Source: CAVUUN01 sp964421755 (GTDB taxonomy: Bacteria; Acidobacteriota; UBA6911; RPQK01). Taken from it: 25,559 nt of DNA. How positions within the stretch are numbered: position 1 is the first letter of the stretch; every line of letters begins with the position of its first letter. Below, in pieces: positions 21,473-25,559 of the stretch. The translations under genes and the position numbers were made by a program. The notes beneath the pieces were generated by a model that worked only from the letters and a program-made list of their open reading frames with translations, was not told where the DNA came from and did not search any database. Where the stretch lies: NCBI GenBank assembly GCA_964421755.1, contig CAYQYP010000209.1:1-25559 (forward strand), in the 5' to 3' direction.

Positions 21473-22863
21473 GGGAGGACGAAACCCCGACGTGCTCGAA
21501 TTTCGACTTTCCCCCCGCCCGCAAATACAACGGCCAGGGAGTGCAGCTTGCCCGGAGTCGCGCGCGAGTAATAGCCGAGCGAGTAGGTGTGTCGCAGCTC
21601 GTCCGCAACCGCGTCGTAAAAACGGTCCAGGTCCTCAATTCGGCGCAGGTCAAAGGACTTGCCACCCGAGTGACTGCAAAAAGAGCCGATGTCATTCCTT
21701 GCCTGTCGGTAACTCTCCGAGAGACCAACGAGACCTTCTCGTGCGAGAAGAGGATCGGGAATATTGCCGGCGAATTCCCCGAGGATGGCCTGCCACTTCG
21801 CGCGGTCGGCTTGGTCTATTAAAAAGACCGCCGCTTCGCGGAGTATGTCGTCCTGGATGCGACTGGGCAGGTTGCGCGGGTTGTCGGTGAGAAGCACGCT
21901 GTTTCCAGACGCCCGCCACGTGGAGGGCGCACCGGCCACTCCGGCTCGGACCCGGGCCCGCTCAATGGCCTTCTCCAGAACTTCCCTGTCTGTCGTATAA
22001 GGCTGGAGCAGGGATGCCCGCCGGGCAGACCTGTGTTCGACGACGCAGACTTCGATGGAGGCGGGCAATCGATCCAGCAGAAAACCGGCTGCCTGTTTGA
22101 CCTCCGGGACGCTCCTTTCGGAAATTGCCTCCAGGACCAGCGCCATTTTCGAGTAACGGTCGGCTGCCGTTTTGAGCACCTTTTCCACGTCCTGTTCAGT
22201 GTCAACCAGCAACCCGTAGAGCACGGCATCGCTTTGGTAAACGGCCTGCCTGACGTCGCCGATGCGGGCTTTGCTTCCGGTGTCCTGGCCATCGGTGAGG
22301 AAGACGACCGCCTTGCGGCCCTCGACTCTCTGAAACACATTCTCGAGCACATCGACGACCGCGTCATGAAGCAGCGTGCCACTGCGGACTGCGCTTCCAA
22401 GCCGGTCCAGACGCCTGGCGAGCGCTCGCCGGTCGGCGGTGAAGCTCTGGATCAGCTGCACGCGGTCTGCGACTTCCACGATGGCCACCCGATCCTGCGG
22501 GGTGAGCTGGTTCAGGAAGCGCTCGGCCGCCTTCCGCAGGAGCTTCAGCTTCGAGCTTGTGCTGCCACTTGTGTCGATCAGCAGAGCGACATGGAAAGGA
22601 CTCTCGGTCGACTGGAAGAACTTCACCTCCTGTTTGATGCCATCTTCGAGAACCTCGAAATCGCTGGATGCGAGGTCACTGAGCCGTCGGCCACTGGAAT
22701 CCGTTACGCTTGCGTTCACCACCACCATGTTGACAACGACGCGGATCGCGGGCGCCTTCTGCGGCTCCGCCGGTTTCTGAGCGAGCATCACCAGGCTGCC
22801 AGAACCCACCAGAATGGCAAACGCCAGCCCACGCCGGCAGATGTGACGACGGTAAGAGTCCAT
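21469..22863 (-). CDS. Exported VWFA-related domain protein (Acidobacteriota type)
   Basis: The 464-residue product starts MDSYRRHICRRGLAFAILVG and has a signal peptide or anchor to about residue 30. RVVVNMVVVNASVTDSSGRR and LSDLASSDFEVLEDGIKQEV follow, the characteristic N-terminal beta domain of VWFA-related proteins common in Acidobacteriota. The von Willebrand A domain (about 90-285) keeps its metal-binding MIDAS residues: Asp97, Ser99 and Ser101 in LLIDTSGST, Thr163 in SGTLLHDAV and Asp191 in VFLTDGQDTG. The C-terminal part ends with LGYYSRATPGKLHSLAVVFA, also typical. Such proteins are thought to mediate surface or protein-protein contacts; the partner is unknown. ATG 22863 begins the signal sequence; the frame is open much further upstream but only as antisense to the next gene. 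Divergent from the acetylesterase (150 bases). Confidence 0.88.
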   Translation of the reverse strand: MDSYRRHICRRGLAFAILVGSGSLVMLAQKPAEPQKAPAIRVVVNMVVVNASVTDSSGRRLSDLASSDFEVLEDGIKQEVKFFQSTESPFHVALLIDTSGSTSSKLKLLRKAAERFLNQLTPQDRVAIVEVADRVQLIQSFTADRRALARRLDRLGSAVRSGTLLHDAVVDVLENVFQRVEGRKAVVFLTDGQDTGSKARIGDVRQAVYQSDAVLYGLLVDTEQDVEKVLKTAADRYSKMALVLEAISERSVPEVKQAAGFLLDRLPASIEVCVVEHRSARRASLLQPYTTDREVLEKAIERARVRAGVAGAPSTWRASGNSVLLTDNPRNLPSRIQDDILREAAVFLIDQADRAKWQAILGEFAGNIPDPLLAREGLVGLSESYRQARNDIGSFCSHSGGKSFDLRRIEDLDRFYDAVADELRHTYSLGYYSRATPGKLHSLAVVFAGGGKVEIRARRGFVLP

Positions 22864-23005
22864 AGCCACGAGCGGTTCCCCCGGTGCAAGAAGATATCCG
22901 GCCCGGGCGGCGAGGGCAAGGGGCGAGTGGCAAGTCGCGACGGCCAAGTACCCGAGTCTCGACCTGGAAGTCGGATCTACCGGAAACCAACGACAGCGAT
23001 ATACT

Positions 23006-23047
23006 CTGTCCCCATGTCGAACAAGCCTGTCCCCATGTCGAACAAGC
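23006..23047 (+). repeat. Perfect 21-bp tandem duplication spanning the start codon
   Basis: A 21-base unit containing CCCCATGTCGAACAAGC occurs twice in exact tandem (23006-23026 and 23027-23047). It supplies two in-frame ATG codons (23014 and 23035) with identical upstream sequence, so the encoded protein starts MSNKPVPMSNKP. Confidence 0.95.
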
Positions 23048-24999
23048 CGCGTCGCCTTTGCGGGTTCTTCCCGGTGGTTGTCTTTTTCTGCCTCACCTCG
23101 ACCGGGCTGTGCGACGTGCGGCTGCCGGCTATCTTCAGCGATCATATGGTCCTGCAGCAGGGGACAAAGATCGCCGTCTGGGGCTGGGCGGATCCGGGCG
23201 AGAAGATAACCGTCATCCTCGGGAAAGCGACCGCGCGGGCGAAGGCGGACGCATCCGGTCGGTGGAAAGTCGAGTTGCCCGCGCAGAAACCGGGCCCGGG
23301 CAATGAGCTGCACGTCCGCGGAAACAATACGATCCGCGTCCGCGACGTCCTCGTAGGAGAGGTCTGGCTCTGTTCCGGGCAGTCGAACATGGAGTTCGCG
23401 CTGCAATCGACGACTTCCGGAGCCCGGGATGTGGCTGCGGCAGACTACCCCGAAATTCGTCTTTTCCGGCTTCCCAAGAACTCCGTGTTGAGCCCCGCGC
23501 CGGATGTGCAGGCGAAGTGGGAGGTGTGCACCCCTCAGTCGGCAGCGGGGTTCTCCGCCGTCGGTTACTACTTCGGGCTCGACCTTCACAAACGCCTGAA
23601 AGTGCCGGTCGGGCTGATCGGCACCAGTTGGGGCGGCACCAACGCCGAAGAATGGACCTCACCAGAGTTTCTCCGGGGTGAGGCGGACTTTGCCGCGATC
23701 CACGAACGCTGGGGAAACAGCAGCGCCGACAACAAGCGTCTCTTCCGGGAACCGCTCGAACACGAGATCTGGCTGGATGATGTCCGGCTGCTGCCTCGCT
23801 CCGAGAAAGACCCGGTGCTGCAGGTTGACGACTTCGAAGACGGGAACCTCGAAAACAAGCAGGGCGGCCGGTGGAGCTCCGGGCAGACGTCGATCGATAT
23901 CACCGACGTCGGAGGTGAGGCTGGGAAGGCTCTAAAGATCAAGGGAGAACTGAAGCCGGGAGACTTCCCGCACGTCCAGCTGGAATGGGCGTCCGGCGGG
24001 GGGACGGCCGGCTTGACGGCTTACAAGGGGCTCTCTTTCAAGGTGCGTGGCCGCGGTTTTTTGAAATTCCACTCTCTTCAGCCAACGATCACCGACTTCG
24101 ATCACTACGTCGCCTCCTCGTTCCAGGTCACTGACCAGTGGCGGACGGTGACGATCGATCTGACGGGCCTGAAACAGGCTGGCTGGGGCGTCCAGTTGCC
24201 TTTCACGCCTGAGGCCCTGACCGGCGCGCTGCTCGAGATCGTCCCCGGGATCGAGCCGATGGTCCGCCCTCCTTCCGGGCTCTACAACGGAATGATCGCT
24301 CCGATGGTCCCGTACTCGCTTCAGGGTTTTGCATGGTACCAGGGAGAGGGCAATGCCGGGCGTTCGTATCAATACCGGAAGCTGCTGCCCGCGCTGATCA
24401 GCAGCTGGCGTTCAGCGTGGGGCAACGAAAACCTCCCGTTCCTGGTCGTTCAGCTGCCCAATTTCCTGCCTCGCCTCGCGGAGCCGAGTGAGAGCGGCTG
24501 GGCGGAGCTGCGGGAGGCACAACTGTTGACCGCCCGCAACGTTCCCCGGGTAGGCCTGGCGGTCACTATCGACCAGGGCCGGGCCGAGAATGTGCATCCG
24601 CCAAACAAGGCCGAAGTGGGGCGTCGCCTGGCGCTTCAGGCTTTCTCCATGGTGTACGGGCTCCCCGGAGTCGCTTCCGGACCGGTTTTCAAGTCCTGGA
24701 GGAGAGACGGCTCTACCATCCGGGTCCGGTTCACGAGCACGGGGGGCGGGCTTGTAGCGAAGGGAGGAGAGCCACTGCGCGGCTTTGCTATTGCGGGCGG
24801 GGAGCGAAAGTTCGTGTGGGCGGATGCGCGGGTGGAGGGAGACGAGGTGGTCGTTTCCTCCCCACAGGTCGCGACCCCTGTTGCGGTCAGGTACGCCTGG
24901 GCGAACAACCCGGAAGCAACGCTTTACAACCTGGAGGGCCTGCCCGCGTCCCCGTTTCGCACGGACGAGTGGCCGGGCCAGACGATCGCAGCGAGGTAA
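23014..24999 (+). CDS. Secreted sialate O-acetylesterase-like enzyme with inserted carbohydrate-binding-like domain
   Basis: The 661-residue product (654 from the second ATG) is an SGNH/SASA-family esterase that should remove O-acetyl groups from sugars. After a signal peptide (GFFPVVVFFCLTSTGLCD), an N-terminal sandwich (VRLPAIFSDHMVLQQG) leads to the nucleophile Ser124 in CSGQSNMEFAL. Then come GTSWGGTNAEEW, GFAWYQGEGNA and the catalytic Asp/His pair in DQGRAENVHPPNK. Between GTSWGGT and the LYNGMIAPMVPYSL segment there is an extra block of about 150 residues: VDDFEDGNLENKQGGRWSSG ... GLSFKVRGRGFLKFHSL ... QWRTVTIDLTGL. This looks like a CIA30/CBM11-type jelly roll and probably binds glycan. 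Family members usually lack this insert. The start codon is duplicated in tandem. No strong ribosome site is seen for either ATG. Confidence 0.9.
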   Translation: MSNKPVPMSNKPRRLCGFFPVVVFFCLTSTGLCDVRLPAIFSDHMVLQQGTKIAVWGWADPGEKITVILGKATARAKADASGRWKVELPAQKPGPGNELHVRGNNTIRVRDVLVGEVWLCSGQSNMEFALQSTTSGARDVAAADYPEIRLFRLPKNSVLSPAPDVQAKWEVCTPQSAAGFSAVGYYFGLDLHKRLKVPVGLIGTSWGGTNAEEWTSPEFLRGEADFAAIHERWGNSSADNKRLFREPLEHEIWLDDVRLLPRSEKDPVLQVDDFEDGNLENKQGGRWSSGQTSIDITDVGGEAGKALKIKGELKPGDFPHVQLEWASGGGTAGLTAYKGLSFKVRGRGFLKFHSLQPTITDFDHYVASSFQVTDQWRTVTIDLTGLKQAGWGVQLPFTPEALTGALLEIVPGIEPMVRPPSGLYNGMIAPMVPYSLQGFAWYQGEGNAGRSYQYRKLLPALISSWRSAWGNENLPFLVVQLPNFLPRLAEPSESGWAELREAQLLTARNVPRVGLAVTIDQGRAENVHPPNKAEVGRRLALQAFSMVYGLPGVASGPVFKSWRRDGSTIRVRFTSTGGGLVAKGGEPLRGFAIAGGERKFVWADARVEGDEVVVSSPQVATPVAVRYAWANNPEATLYNLEGLPASPFRTDEWPGQTIAAR

Positions 25000-25136
25000 C
25001 TGCGTGGCGGAAAGAGTAGCGATTCGTAGCGCGGACGTCCAGAAGCGCGGACGTCTCATCCGCTTTCGGCGGGCATCCTCCCGGCGGTCCGGAATCCGCT
25101 CGGGCACGCGGTAATACGCGGGCAGGATGAGACCGT

Positions 25137-25158
25137 CGATTACGATTACGATTACGAT
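25137..25158. repeat. Short CGATTA hexamer repeat
   Basis: Three exact CGATTA units plus CGAT. It lies in the region after the acetylesterase stop, where GCGCGGACGTC is also repeated twice near 25030-25055. No gene is seen between 25000 and 25559. Confidence 0.8.
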
Positions 25159-25172
25159 CATCCGTCAGAGCA

Positions 25173-25396
25173 CACGCAGCGAGGGTGTTGCAAAAGGTGG
25201 GAGAAGTGCGTTCGGCCCACAGGTATTGACGAACTTGTTATGGGCTGATGTCGTGCGGAGGGCGAGATCGAATGGAGCCGTGCACGAAAGCGAACGGCAG
25301 TGAGCGAGAGTAAGCGGACCACCAATCATGCGCTAAGTCGAGACATTTAAACACGAAGCAGTGGAGCGAGTCAGGTGGTCCGCTTACTCTCGCTCG
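25173..25396. repeat. Truncated copy (copy D) of the dispersed palindromic element
   Basis: It begins with the outer terminus CACGCAGCGAGGGTGTT (25173-25189) and has a complete first inner arm (25258-25323) and the ATTTAAA-containing centre. The second inner arm is cut off after CGCTTACTCTCGCTCG at 25396. It lies in the opposite orientation to copy C and is about 90 percent alike over some 220 bases by eye. The outer right end is replaced by a different repeat. Confidence 0.85.
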
Positions 25397-25414
25397 AGAG
25401 GGCGTCGAATAAGT

Positions 25415-25559
25415 TCTGAAGGCCTGAAAGGCCGGCACATAATAGCCCAGGGCGAAGCGTGCTTTTCGCGTAGCCCTGGGTCAACACGGTCTCGACCGCG
25501 AAGCCCTGTAAGGGCGTAAGATCGTGATAAGGTTGCCGTTCTTGCGCCCTTTCAGGGCT
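25415..25559. repeat. REP-like hairpin cluster at the window edge
   Basis: Three hairpins follow one another: a small GGCC-x-GGCC stem near 25423; CCCAGGGC (25446-25453) with GCCCTGGG (25473-25480); and an imperfect 21-base inverted repeat, 25502-25522 (AGCCCTGTAAGGGCGTAAGA) with 25539-25559. The last arm ends at the window edge, so the element may continue. No coding signal is seen. Confidence 0.65.

Noticed and set aside
22033..23013. A long N-terminal extension of the acetylesterase
   Set aside because: It is antisense to the VWFA gene; the secretion signal begins right after the duplicated ATG region.
22864..23589. A long N-terminal extension of the VWFA protein
   Set aside because: It is antisense to the acetylesterase; the signal peptide begins at ATG 22863.
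25137..25158. CRISPR-like or regulatory reading of the CGATTA repeat
   Set aside because: Only three short perfect units with no spacers; it is a simple-sequence tract.
25238..25438. A minus-strand frame (SGPPDSLHCFVFKCLDLAHD...) whose translation recurs at copy C
   Set aside because: The similarity is simply nucleotide identity of the palindromic repeat; there is no ribosome site and the frame spans the repeat and unrelated sequence.

Overview
The window is GC-rich and most likely comes from a soil or sediment Acidobacteriota genome or metagenome bin. This is inferred mainly from a von Willebrand A protein of the VWFA-related type abundant in that phylum, together with Tat-exported sulfatases, secreted carboxypeptidase-regulatory-like proteins and several families of palindromic interspersed repeats. 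No rRNA, tRNA, CRISPR array or intact transposase gene was seen.

Layout. 1-4642: the tail of an unidentified gene, a two-gene minus-strand operon (DUF4412-like exported protein, then a secreted HExxH metallopeptidase), a Tat sulfatase and a small membrane protein. 4712-6241: a second, heparan N-sulfatase-like Tat sulfatase on the plus strand. 6242-11024: a decayed defence island. It holds a class II Fic enzyme behind three evenly phased operator-like palindromes. An hsdS start is fused to the Fic stop, and the hsdS tail lies 1.25 kb away. Between them sit a repeat fragment, a truncated MazG-like gene and an intact HNH endonuclease. Then come a palindromic element, a DUF6941-like gene, an unknown overlapping gene, and starts of HEPN-like and Gp37/Gp68-like genes. 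11002-11997: exported nucleoside hydrolase. 12351-17113: two convergent paralogous carboxypeptidase-regulatory-like proteins, one probably in an operon with an Ntn hydrolase-TPR fusion. 17300-18808: group II PLP amino acid decarboxylase. 18892-19779: unknown helical protein. 20384-21472: 2-keto-3-deoxygluconate permease. 21469-22863: VWFA protein. 23014-24999: sialate O-acetylesterase carrying an inserted carbohydrate-binding-like domain. 25000-25559: repeats only.

How the genes fit together. Two sulfatases, an acetylesterase with a carbohydrate-binding-like insert, an exported nucleoside hydrolase and KdgT suggest a scavenger that strips sulfate and acetyl groups from complex glycans and imports sugar-acid breakdown products. 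These genes are scattered rather than in one polysaccharide locus. The defence-island genes were probably once a type I restriction locus with an embedded Fic gene. They now look like debris plus three intact survivors (Fic, HNH, DUF6941). One dispersed palindromic repeat family, with four copies in the window, lies exactly at the hsdS/mazG breakpoint and also flanks kdgT and the right end.
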